A stretch of 12,007 bases of DNA. It comes from Sulfurimonas sp. UBA6792 (GTDB lineage: Bacteria > Campylobacterota > Campylobacteria > Campylobacterales > Sulfurimonadaceae). Shown here piece by piece: positions 7,116 to 12,007 of the stretch. The notes beneath the pieces were generated by a model. It did no database searches and was not told the DNA's origin. It saw nothing but the letters and a program-made list of their open reading frames with translations. Both the position numbers and the translations under genes were made by a program. The stretch covers positions 1 through 12,007 of the forward strand of contig DKFQ01000125.1 of assembly GCA_002452425.1 (NCBI GenBank). Reading direction: 5' to 3'. Numbering within the stretch: position 1 is the stretch's first letter; every line of letters begins with the position of its first letter.

Positions 7116-7140
7116 CGTATAGTAATAAGTTTGTTATTAC
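7116..7140 (-). promoter_or_regulatory. nifS: Candidate nifS promoter with abutting inverted repeat
   Basis: On the minus strand TATACG (7121-7116) is a plausible -10 about 57 bases before the nifS ATG. Directly upstream of it lies the perfect inverted repeat GTAATAA-GTTTG-TTATTAC (7122-7140), which would cover the spacer and -35 region. The half-sites resemble the TAATAA/TTATTA halves of Helicobacter-type Fur boxes, but the 5-base gap is longer than in that motif, so Fur is only a possibility. An Fe-S biogenesis operon controlled by an iron or Fe-S sensor would make sense. Confidence 0.45.
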
Positions 7141-7145
7141 GATAT

Positions 7146-7186
7146 GCTTAAATGAAATAATACTTCAATCTCATTTAAGCTATAAT
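7146..7186 (+). promoter_or_regulatory. Candidate promoter of the unknown gene with abutting inverted repeat
   Basis: GCTTAAATGA (7146-7155) and TCATTTAAGC (7171-7180) form a perfect 10-base inverted repeat with a 15-base spacer. The consensus -10 box TATAAT (7181-7186) follows with no gap, about 30 bases before the start of the unknown gene. A dimeric regulator on this site would touch the -35 region. It does not share half-sites with the repeat near the nifS promoter, so two different regulators may act here. Confidence 0.5.
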
Positions 7187-7215
7187 TATAGTTATATTAT
7201 AAATCAGGAAACCCC

Positions 7216-7722
7216 ATGTGCAATTTCAACAAACAAAGTGAAGAGACAAAGGCGCGTATGCATCTGCTTATACAAGAGTGCGCACAAAAAGCTGGAGGTA
7301 TCAACTTTCTCTTAGGTCTCGTTGAAGCCATAAAAGCGAAAAAACCAAATGCACTCATAGACAGTTCATGCAAGGTGGAGTCTAAAGAGCTTAGACTTTC
7401 ATGGAACAAGATTATTTTTAAAGATAAATTTGATGTTTTAGAAGAGCTGGTGCGCATGCGTGATGACTCTGAGGGGATTACACGCAATATTCTCGATGTT
7501 GGTGGTGAAAAAAAGAGGAAAAAAACCCTCACTATGCTCAAAACACTAGCACCCGTAGAGTTTAAAGTAGTGGCTAAAGATACACAAAAGGCAGAGGGAT
7601 TTGAGTTAAAGATTTTTGAGACACTTCAAGAGGGAACTGCAACGATAAATCCTCTTTTTGCAGCACTTTTTTTCTGTTCTGCTGAGTTTACAAAAAAAGC
7701 ACTCAAGTATGAGGCGGCTTAA
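7216..7722 (+). CDS. Hypothetical protein, not recognised (168 aa)
   Basis: I do not recognise this family. The protein is soluble-looking and lysine-rich, with no signal peptide. It has three cysteines (Cys2, Cys22, Cys52) in the first third and one more near the C-terminus in ALFFCSAEF. Predicted by eye, a helical N-terminal part (about 8-43) is followed by a charged region with GGEKKRKK near 97-104, an alternating strand-like stretch (VEFKVVAKD, GFELKIFE), and a hydrophobic C-terminal helix. An AGGA ribosome binding site lies 7 bases before the chosen ATG. A second ATG at 7258 (Met15) also has an AAAGG site and cannot be excluded. It faces nifS across a shared promoter region, so a link to Fe-S or cysteine metabolism is possible but unproven. 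Its stop overlaps the rsuA stop by 4 bases. Confidence 0.85.
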   Translation: MCNFNKQSEETKARMHLLIQECAQKAGGINFLLGLVEAIKAKKPNALIDSSCKVESKELRLSWNKIIFKDKFDVLEELVRMRDDSEGITRNILDVGGEKKRKKTLTMLKTLAPVEFKVVAKDTQKAEGFELKIFETLQEGTATINPLFAALFFCSAEFTKKALKYEAA

Positions 7723-8405
7723 AACGAGAGGATTTTATACTCGCTTGGCTTTAAATCTTCCACGCTAAACTCTCCAAAACGCACTCTATGGAGTGCGACA
7801 ACTCTGTTTCCGACTGCGCCAAACATCCGCTTGACTTGATGGTAGCGTCCTTCACAAATCTCTAACCTTACTACGCTCTGGCTTACAACTTCGAGTTTCG
7901 CCGGCAAAAGCGGTTTTTTCTCTCCATGAAGCATCAGCGTACCGCTGGCAAATATCTCTGCCTCATCGCCTCTTAGTGGCTGTGCAAGCGTCGCTTCATA
8001 GAGTTTTGCGACATCACTTTTTGGGCTTGTGAGCTTGTGGTTGAGTGCGCCGTCATCCGTGAGCAAAATCGCCCCTGTTGTATCGGCATCAAGCCTGCCG
8101 ATGGTTGCTATTTTTGGGTTGCGTCTCTGCCAACGCTGTGGAAGAAGCGAGTATATAAGCACACCGCCATCGCTGTGTGAGCAGACAACGCCGCTTGGTT
8201 TATGCATAAGCAACACAAGAGTTTCATCGTCAAGCTTCTCTCCATCGACCGTGATATCGCTATGATGCGCCTTTTCTCGCACATCAAAAACTCTAACGCC
8301 GTTTATGGAGACCACATTTTTGCTCAAAAACTTTTTTGCTTCACTTCTTGTGCAGTATCCGAGGTTTGAGAGGTGTGCATCGACTCTTTTGTAGCTGTTT
8401 TGCAT
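7719..8405 (-). CDS. rsuA: RsuA-family 16S rRNA pseudouridine synthase
   Basis: Enzymes of this family isomerise a uridine in rRNA to pseudouridine; RsuA acts at position 516 of 16S rRNA. Starting at 8405 the product is 228 residues, close to E. coli RsuA (231). It has an N-terminal S4 RNA-binding domain (about 5-60, RVDAHLSNLGYCTRSEAKKF) and a synthase domain with MHKPSGVVCSHSDGG and catalytic Asp106 in IGRLDADTTGAILLTDDG. TSPKSDVAKLYEA and CEGRYHQVKRMFGAVGN are also typical. A longer start at 8486 is rejected: it would lie upstream of the likely promoter and add 27 residues with no family match. RluB and RluE are related alternatives, but the HKPAGVVCS-like motif favours RsuA. The stop shares TTAA with the convergent upstream gene. 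Confidence 0.88.
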   Translation of the reverse strand: MQNSYKRVDAHLSNLGYCTRSEAKKFLSKNVVSINGVRVFDVREKAHHSDITVDGEKLDDETLVLLMHKPSGVVCSHSDGGVLIYSLLPQRWQRRNPKIATIGRLDADTTGAILLTDDGALNHKLTSPKSDVAKLYEATLAQPLRGDEAEIFASGTLMLHGEKKPLLPAKLEVVSQSVVRLEICEGRYHQVKRMFGAVGNRVVALHRVRFGEFSVEDLKPSEYKILSF

Positions 8406-8424
8406 GTTTGTCACTTTTTTTGCA

Positions 8425-8430
8425 ATCGTA
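8425..8430 (-). promoter_or_regulatory. rsuA: Candidate rsuA -10 box
   Basis: On the minus strand TACGAT lies 19 bases before the ATG at 8405, giving a short leader. It supports the shorter start of the pseudouridine synthase. The ribosome binding site is weak (GTGA). No clear -35 is seen. Confidence 0.35.
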
Positions 8431-8458
8431 TCATTTTGTGGGTTAAAAAGAAAATGGG

Positions 8459-8464
8459 TATAAT
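8459..8464 (+). promoter_or_regulatory. leuC: Candidate leuC -10 box
   Basis: A consensus TATAAT lies 38 bases before the leuC ATG, in a 97-base divergent spacer shared with the pseudouridine synthase gene. A GAAGGA ribosome binding site (8488-8493) follows. No leader peptide, T-box or other attenuator is seen, and there is little room for one. Confidence 0.5.
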
Positions 8465-8502
8465 CGCAAAAAATTAGTAAATGCAATGAAGGATTCTATG
8501 TC

Positions 8503-9768
8503 ATGGGACAAACTATCACTGAAAAAATATTTTCCGAGCATGTAGGAAAAGCAGTTTATGCGGGCGAGATTATCCGCTGTAACATCGATATGGTTATCGG
8601 AAATGATATCACTACGCCTATCTCTATCAAGGCTTTTGAGGATAGCGGTGCGACAAAACTTGCAAATCCTGACGGTTTTTCCATAGTTCTTGACCACTTT
8701 ATCCCTGCAAAAGATATAGCAAGCGCAAATCAAGCACGCATCAGCCGTGATTTTGCAAAAAAACACAACCTCAAAAACTTTTTTGATGAAAAAGACATGG
8801 GGATTGAACATGCACTATTGCCTGAAAAAGGGCTTGTAGTTCCGGGAGATGTTATCATCGGTGCAGACAGCCACACATGTACGCACGGCGCACTTGGGGC
8901 ATTCTCGACGGGTATGGGTTCAACTGACCTCGCATTTGCGATGGTAACGGGCGGAAACTGGTTTAAGGTACCAGAGTCCATCAAAGTGGTTCTTAGCGGA
9001 AAACCTGGAAAATATACAACGGGCAAAGATATCATCCTTGAGATCATCCGCATGATTGGGGTGGATGGTGCGCTTTACAGAACTTTGGAGTTTACGGGAA
9101 GCACCATCGAACACCTTACAATGGATGATAGATTTTCTATGTGCAACATGGCTATCGAAGCAGGAGCAAAAAGCGGGATTGTCGCTTATGACCATATAAC
9201 AGAAGCGTTCTTGAGCGATAAAAACCTCGCTCGCACACCAAAAATCCACCACTCCGATGCTGACGCTTCTTATGTGCAGGTTTTAGAGATAGATGTTGCA
9301 AATCTTGAGCCTGTTATCGCTTATCCGTTTTTACCGTCTAACGGGCATAGTGTTTCTCAAGCGGTAAGCGACAAGATTAAGATAGATCAGGCGTTTATCG
9401 GAAGCTGTACAAACGGCAGACTAAGTGACTTACAAGTAGCGGCAGAGATTTTAAAAGGTAAAAAAGTACACCCCGATGTTCGCCTTATCGTCACACCTGG
9501 GACACAGATGATACTTAGAGAAGCGAACAAACTCGGCTATATCGATATCATCGTCGATGCGGGCGGCGTTGTGAGCAACCCGACGTGTGGCGCATGTCTT
9601 GGTGGATATATGGGGATTTTGGGGGACAATGAAGTAGCAGTGGCTACAACAAACCGTAACTTTGTGGGTCGTATGGGAAGCAGAAGCTCAAAAGTTTATC
9701 TGGCAAACTCAGCGGTTGCAGCAATCTCTGCGATTAATGGTTACATCAGTGACCCAAGAGAGATATAA
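8503..9768 (+). CDS. leuC: 3-isopropylmalate dehydratase large subunit
   Basis: With LeuD it isomerises 2-isopropylmalate to 3-isopropylmalate in leucine synthesis, using a [4Fe-4S] cluster. The 421-residue protein is the shorter LeuC form (HacA/DmdA-like), not the ~466-residue enterobacterial type. Cluster cysteines are Cys302 in IGSCTNGR and Cys362 and Cys365 in NPTCGACLGG. Other aconitase-family motifs are GADSHTCTHGALGAFSTGMGS near 120-140, TPGTQ near 331, and TTNRNFVGRMGS near 382-393. ATG 8503 has an AAGGA site at a normal distance. LeuD does not follow; ompA does, so the small subunit must be encoded elsewhere. Homoaconitase or a methylmalate-type dehydratase are alternatives in this family, but LeuC is much the likeliest in this host. 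Confidence 0.9.
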   Translation: MGQTITEKIFSEHVGKAVYAGEIIRCNIDMVIGNDITTPISIKAFEDSGATKLANPDGFSIVLDHFIPAKDIASANQARISRDFAKKHNLKNFFDEKDMGIEHALLPEKGLVVPGDVIIGADSHTCTHGALGAFSTGMGSTDLAFAMVTGGNWFKVPESIKVVLSGKPGKYTTGKDIILEIIRMIGVDGALYRTLEFTGSTIEHLTMDDRFSMCNMAIEAGAKSGIVAYDHITEAFLSDKNLARTPKIHHSDADASYVQVLEIDVANLEPVIAYPFLPSNGHSVSQAVSDKIKIDQAFIGSCTNGRLSDLQVAAEILKGKKVHPDVRLIVTPGTQMILREANKLGYIDIIVDAGGVVSNPTCGACLGGYMGILGDNEVAVATTNRNFVGRMGSRSSKVYLANSAVAAISAINGYISDPREI

Positions 9769-9781
9769 ATAACAAATTAAT

Positions 9782-9807
9782 CTCTTAAGTTATAGTTATC
9801 TTAAGAG
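9782..9807. terminator. Hairpin after leuC, possible terminator
   Basis: CTCTTAAG (9782-9789) and CTTAAGAG (9800-9807) form a perfect 8-base stem with a 10-base loop, 13 bases after the leuC stop and before the ompA promoter. The 3' side continues GGG rather than a T-run, so it is not a classic intrinsic terminator. A role as an operator just upstream of the ompA -10 is equally possible. Confidence 0.4.
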
Positions 9808-9816
9808 GGGAACTGC

Positions 9817-9840
9817 TAAAATTCCAAAAACACACGGAGG
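9817..9840 (+). promoter_or_regulatory. Candidate ompA-family promoter (-10) and strong ribosome binding site
   Basis: TAAAAT (9817-9822) is a plausible -10, and GGAGG (9836-9840) lies 8 bases before the ATG at 9849. The near-perfect ribosome binding site fits an abundant outer-membrane protein. Confidence 0.5.
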
Positions 9841-9848
9841 ATACACAA

Positions 9849-10895
9849 ATGAGAAAAACACTACTAATTTCGGCACTTCTTGCAAGCAGTTTATTGATGG
9901 CACAGGAGTATAACTATGAGATTACACCTGTTATTGGTACAAATATTCCAGAAGGAAATTTGGACTTAGACAATCAGTTTTTAACTGGGGCTGAGCTTCA
10001 GTACAACGGTCTTGGTACTCTTTTAAGTCCTGAACTAAGCTTGCTTTATACAAACAATGCTGACTACAAAAACTCTACATTTGATACAGATATCTACCGC
10101 ATCGCACTTAATGGTGTTTATGAGTATAAAACAGAGGGTATGATTAAACCTTTGGCAAAAGTTGGTATCGGTTATGAGACGCTTGATAAGCACTTTGCAG
10201 AAAATAAAGACAGTGCATTTTTAAATGCAGGTGTTGGCGCAAAGCTTCCTTTGGCAGAAAGTATCGCTCTTAAGCTTGAAGCGGTTTATATGCTTAAAGA
10301 AAACGACAGAAGATGGGATAGTAACCTCGCACTCTTAGCAGGTCTTAACTTCGCATTTGGTCCAAAAGCACAACCAATAGTTGCAGCACCTGCACCAGTA
10401 GCGGCTCCAGCTCCAAAGCCAGTTCCAGCTCCAGTTGTTGTGGCTCCTGCTCCAAAACCAGTAGATGGCGACAATGACAAAGATGGCGTACTTAACTCTA
10501 AAGACAAGTGCCCAACAACACCGGCGGGACACAAAGTTGATAGCGATGGATGTTCAGTTTTAGTAAATCTACATGTAAATTTTGACAACAATTCTTACAA
10601 AGTAGGTGATGCATATATGTCAAAAGTAAAAGAGTTTGCAGACTTTATGAAAACAATGCCAAACTATGATGCAAAAATCGTAGGTCATACAGATAGCGTT
10701 GGAAGCGATAAGAGCAACCAAACTCTCTCTGAAAATAGAGCAAATGCAGTGAAAAACCTTATCGTAAAAGAGGGTGTTGACGCAAGCAGAGTATCTTCAA
10801 AAGGTATGGGCGAAAAAGCTCCTGTAGCGTCTAACGACACTAAAGAGGGCAAAGCTCAAAACAGAAGAATCGAAGCAGAACTGCTCAAAAAATAG
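9849..10895 (+). CDS. OmpA-family outer membrane protein with peptidoglycan-binding domain
   Basis: Probably a major surface protein that ties the outer membrane to the cell wall. Domains in order: a signal peptide (1-18, cut after LLMA), a beta-barrel (about 20-172) ending in LALLAGLNFAFG, a Pro/Ala-rich linker (about 178-205), and a short thrombospondin type 3-like calcium motif DGDNDKDGV-NSKDKCP with Cys221 and Cys235 able to form a disulfide. The OmpA C-terminal domain (about 238-346) has the diaminopimelate-binding Asp282 and Arg297 in GHTDSVGSDKSNQTLSENRA and ends in KAQNRRIEAELL. In Campylobacter the equivalent is CadF, which has the same layout; I do not infer fibronectin binding here. 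The stop is directly followed by the mobA start. Confidence 0.93.
   Translation: MRKTLLISALLASSLLMAQEYNYEITPVIGTNIPEGNLDLDNQFLTGAELQYNGLGTLLSPELSLLYTNNADYKNSTFDTDIYRIALNGVYEYKTEGMIKPLAKVGIGYETLDKHFAENKDSAFLNAGVGAKLPLAESIALKLEAVYMLKENDRRWDSNLALLAGLNFAFGPKAQPIVAAPAPVAAPAPKPVPAPVVVAPAPKPVDGDNDKDGVLNSKDKCPTTPAGHKVDSDGCSVLVNLHVNFDNNSYKVGDAYMSKVKEFADFMKTMPNYDAKIVGHTDSVGSDKSNQTLSENRANAVKNLIVKEGVDASRVSSKGMGEKAPVASNDTKEGKAQNRRIEAELLKK
10380..10463 (+). repeat. Pro/Ala-rich linker repeat inside the OmpA-family gene
   Basis: Codons for residues 178-205 are made of recurring PAP, APKP and PVPAP units; near-copies of GCTCCNGCTCCAAARCCAGT occur twice. The number of units is likely to vary between strains by slippage or recombination, which would change the length of the barrel-to-wall linker without shifting the frame. 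The repeat is seen; the variability is inference. Confidence 0.65.
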
Positions 10896-11483
10896 ATGTT
10901 TGACATCCCTTGCATTATCTTTGCGGGTGGCAAATCAAGCCGAATGGGAGAAGACAAAGCGCTTCTTCCTTTTGGTTCTTTCTCCACACTTAGTGAGTTT
11001 CAACTCCATCGTCTCTCTAAAATCTTTAAAAATATATATATCTCTTGCAAAGACAAATCAAAATTTCATTTTCAAGCCTCTTTTATAGAAGATGCTAAAA
11101 CCTCTTTGACGTATGCACCGACTGCTGGATTTGTAGCTATTTTTGAGGCTTTAAAATGCGATAGATTTTTTGCGCTCAGTGTTGACACTCCATTTGTCTC
11201 TAAAAGTGTGATAGAAAAGCTTTTAGATGCCGACACGGCAGATAACGATGCAACTATCGCCGCAACTCAAAGCGGTATGCAGCCTATGTGCGGTATCTAT
11301 CACTGCTCACTTGCACCAAAATTTGAGACTATGCTTCAAGAAGAGAACCATAAACTTGGGTTTTTGCTCAAAAATGCAAAAACTCTGTTTGTGGATTTTG
11401 AAGATGAAAAGCCCTTTTTAAACCTCAACCATCCGGATGAGTATAAAGAGGCGCTAGCAAAATTGGCTAACGATAGGCTATAA
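10896..11483 (+). CDS. mobA: Molybdenum cofactor guanylyltransferase MobA
   Basis: Transfers GMP from GTP to molybdopterin to form the guanine dinucleotide cofactor used by DMSO-reductase-family enzymes such as periplasmic nitrate and formate reductases. The 195-residue protein begins with the nucleotide-binding signature FAGGKSSRMGEDKALLPFG (9-27) and has the metal-binding Asp97 in LSVDTPFVS. GMQPMCGIYHCS near 126-138 and LNLNHPDEY near the C-terminus are also MobA-like. The ATG follows the ompA stop with no gap and only a weak ribosome binding site, so translation may depend on ribosomes ending on the upstream gene. The moaC gene follows after a hairpin-rich spacer, making a small cofactor cluster. 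Confidence 0.93.
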   Translation: MFDIPCIIFAGGKSSRMGEDKALLPFGSFSTLSEFQLHRLSKIFKNIYISCKDKSKFHFQASFIEDAKTSLTYAPTAGFVAIFEALKCDRFFALSVDTPFVSKSVIEKLLDADTADNDATIAATQSGMQPMCGIYHCSLAPKFETMLQEENHKLGFLLKNAKTLFVDFEDEKPFLNLNHPDEYKEALAKLANDRL

Positions 11484-11513
11484 TAAAAAGTACGTAATTA
11501 TCTCTCATTTTCT

Positions 11514-11531
11514 CGAAAAGTTTACTTTTCG
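11514..11531. terminator. Short hairpin after mobA
   Basis: CGAAAAG-TTTA-CTTTTCG is a perfect 7-base stem with a 4-base loop, 30 bases after the mobA stop. A tight stem-loop like this could end or protect the ompA-mobA transcript, but no T-run follows (GTAGCTTTAG). The repeat element begins about 15 bases downstream. Confidence 0.45.
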
Positions 11532-11547
11532 TAGCTTTAGGGGGTTG

Positions 11548-11597
11548 CAAGGGACATTTGTCCCTGCCACTAAAACGGACGAGTTCGTTTTAGTGCG
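11548..11597. repeat. Hairpin-rich intergenic element in the mobA-moaC spacer, related to the one in nifS-nifU
   Basis: Two stems lie side by side. The first is AGGGACA-TT-TGTCCCT (11550-11565). The second is a 10-base stem, CACTAAAACG with CGTTTTAGTG (11568-11595). On the minus strand the second loop contains AACTCGTC, identical to the loop of the hairpin at 5752-5775. The stem differs at three pairs, each change keeping the pairing. On that strand the order hairpin - GTGGCA - second hairpin also matches the other copy. The flanks carry only an imperfect direct repeat (GTACGTAA / GTGCGTAA). No coding role is seen. Confidence 0.6.
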
Positions 11598-11634
11598 TAA
11601 CATTAGTAAAAGATAAATTTTAATTGGAAAAAAA

Positions 11635-12007
11635 ATGAACTTAACGCATTTAGATGAAAAAGATAGACCAAAAATGGTTGATGTGAGTGAGAAAAACTCT
11701 ACTACACGTGTCGCTGTTGCAAGCGGTATCATAGAGATGAGTCAAGAGGCTTATGATGCTATCGTGAGCGAAAAAACAAAAAAGGGTCCCGTGCTTCAAA
11801 CGGCTGTTATTGCAGCTATCATGGGGACAAAAAAGACGAGTGAACTCATACCGATGTGCCATCCGCTCAACCTAAGCGGGATTAACTGCGATGTTGAAGA
11901 GTTGGCTGAACTCCCTGGATTTAAGCTCACAGTTACTGCAAAACTTACGGGACAAACTGGGGTAGAGATGGAAGCACTGACGGGAACAAGCATCGGGCTT
12001 TTAACCA
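11635..12007 (+). CDS. moaC: Cyclic pyranopterin monophosphate synthase MoaC (partial, C-terminus off the right edge)
   Basis: MoaC converts the MoaA product (3',8-cyclo-dihydro-GTP) to cyclic pyranopterin monophosphate, the first stable intermediate of molybdenum cofactor synthesis. 124 codons are in the window of an expected ~158. Family motifs are clear: MVDVSEKNSTTRVAVASG near 14-31, KGPVLQTAVIAAIMGTKKTSELIPMCHPL near 50-78 with the conserved His, and TGQTGVEMEALTG near 105-117 with the two glutamates. A short GGA ribosome binding site lies just before the ATG. It stands on the same strand as mobA, 151 bases downstream, and may have its own promoter in the AT-rich stretch at about 11598-11630. 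Confidence 0.96.
   Translation, partial: MNLTHLDEKDRPKMVDVSEKNSTTRVAVASGIIEMSQEAYDAIVSEKTKKGPVLQTAVIAAIMGTKKTSELIPMCHPLNLSGINCDVEELAELPGFKLTVTAKLTGQTGVEMEALTGTSIGLLT

Noticed and set aside
7122..7140. Firm Fur box at the nifS promoter
   Set aside because: Half-sites look similar, but the spacing differs from the Helicobacter-type motif; kept only as a possibility.
8406..8486. Longer rsuA start at 8486
   Set aside because: It would overlap the leuC promoter and lie upstream of the likely rsuA -10; the extra 27 residues do not resemble the S4 domain.
9782..9807. Classic intrinsic terminator after leuC
   Set aside because: The stem is present but followed by GGG, not a run of T, so only a weak terminator call is justified.
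10286..10591. Minus-strand open frame rich in Gly/Ala/Thr under ompA
   Set aside because: The composition simply mirrors the Pro/Ala linker codons on the coding strand.

Overview
The window reads as a stretch of core chromosome from a campylobacterotan (epsilonproteobacterial) genome, most like Sulfurimonas or a close relative. The evidence is the gene set and order: recA-eno-small membrane protein running left, back to back with an mqnD-type menaquinone gene, fliQ and murB running right. I recall the same order in Campylobacter jejuni (Cj1671-Cj1676). Futalosine-pathway MqnD, NIF-type NifS plus three-domain NifU, and a short MurB also fit this group. The DNA is AT-rich and genes are packed tightly, often overlapping by 1-4 bases. 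The species cannot be fixed from the sequence alone.

Layout. Positions 1-2523 (minus): recA, eno and the start of a small membrane protein that runs off the left edge (DivIC/FtsB-like by position and N-terminus). Positions 2524-2692: a divergent promoter region rich in palindromes. Positions 2693-4658 (plus): mqnD-fliQ-murB, each joined to the next by a 1-base stop/start overlap. Positions 4659-4718: a convergent junction with a long inverted repeat that reaches into the end of murB. Positions 4719-7059 (minus): nifS then nifU, separated by 154 bases full of hairpins. Positions 7060-7215: a divergent promoter region with two perfect inverted repeats, each touching one of the two -10 boxes. 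Positions 7216-7722 (plus): a gene of unknown function. Positions 7719-8405 (minus): an RsuA-type pseudouridine synthase whose stop overlaps that of the unknown gene. Positions 8503-9768 (plus): leuC. Positions 9849-11483 (plus): an OmpA-family porin with mobA directly after it. Positions 11635-12007 (plus): the start of moaC.

How the genes work together. NifS and NifU make Fe-S clusters, which the window's own LeuC (a [4Fe-4S] dehydratase) and MoaA, the expected partner of MoaC, would need. MoaC and MobA belong to molybdenum cofactor synthesis, which in these bacteria serves enzymes such as nitrate and formate reductases. MqnD makes the menaquinone used by the same respiratory chains. No classical mobile element, CRISPR array, tRNA or rRNA was seen, and no stretch over 300 bases lacks a gene.

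The most interesting signal is intergenic. Two spacers (nifS-nifU and mobA-moaC) carry related hairpin elements whose loop sequence is the same while the paired stem bases differ in a compensatory way. This points to a dispersed, structured repeat family. One copy is flanked by a perfect 9-base direct repeat that looks like a target-site duplication.
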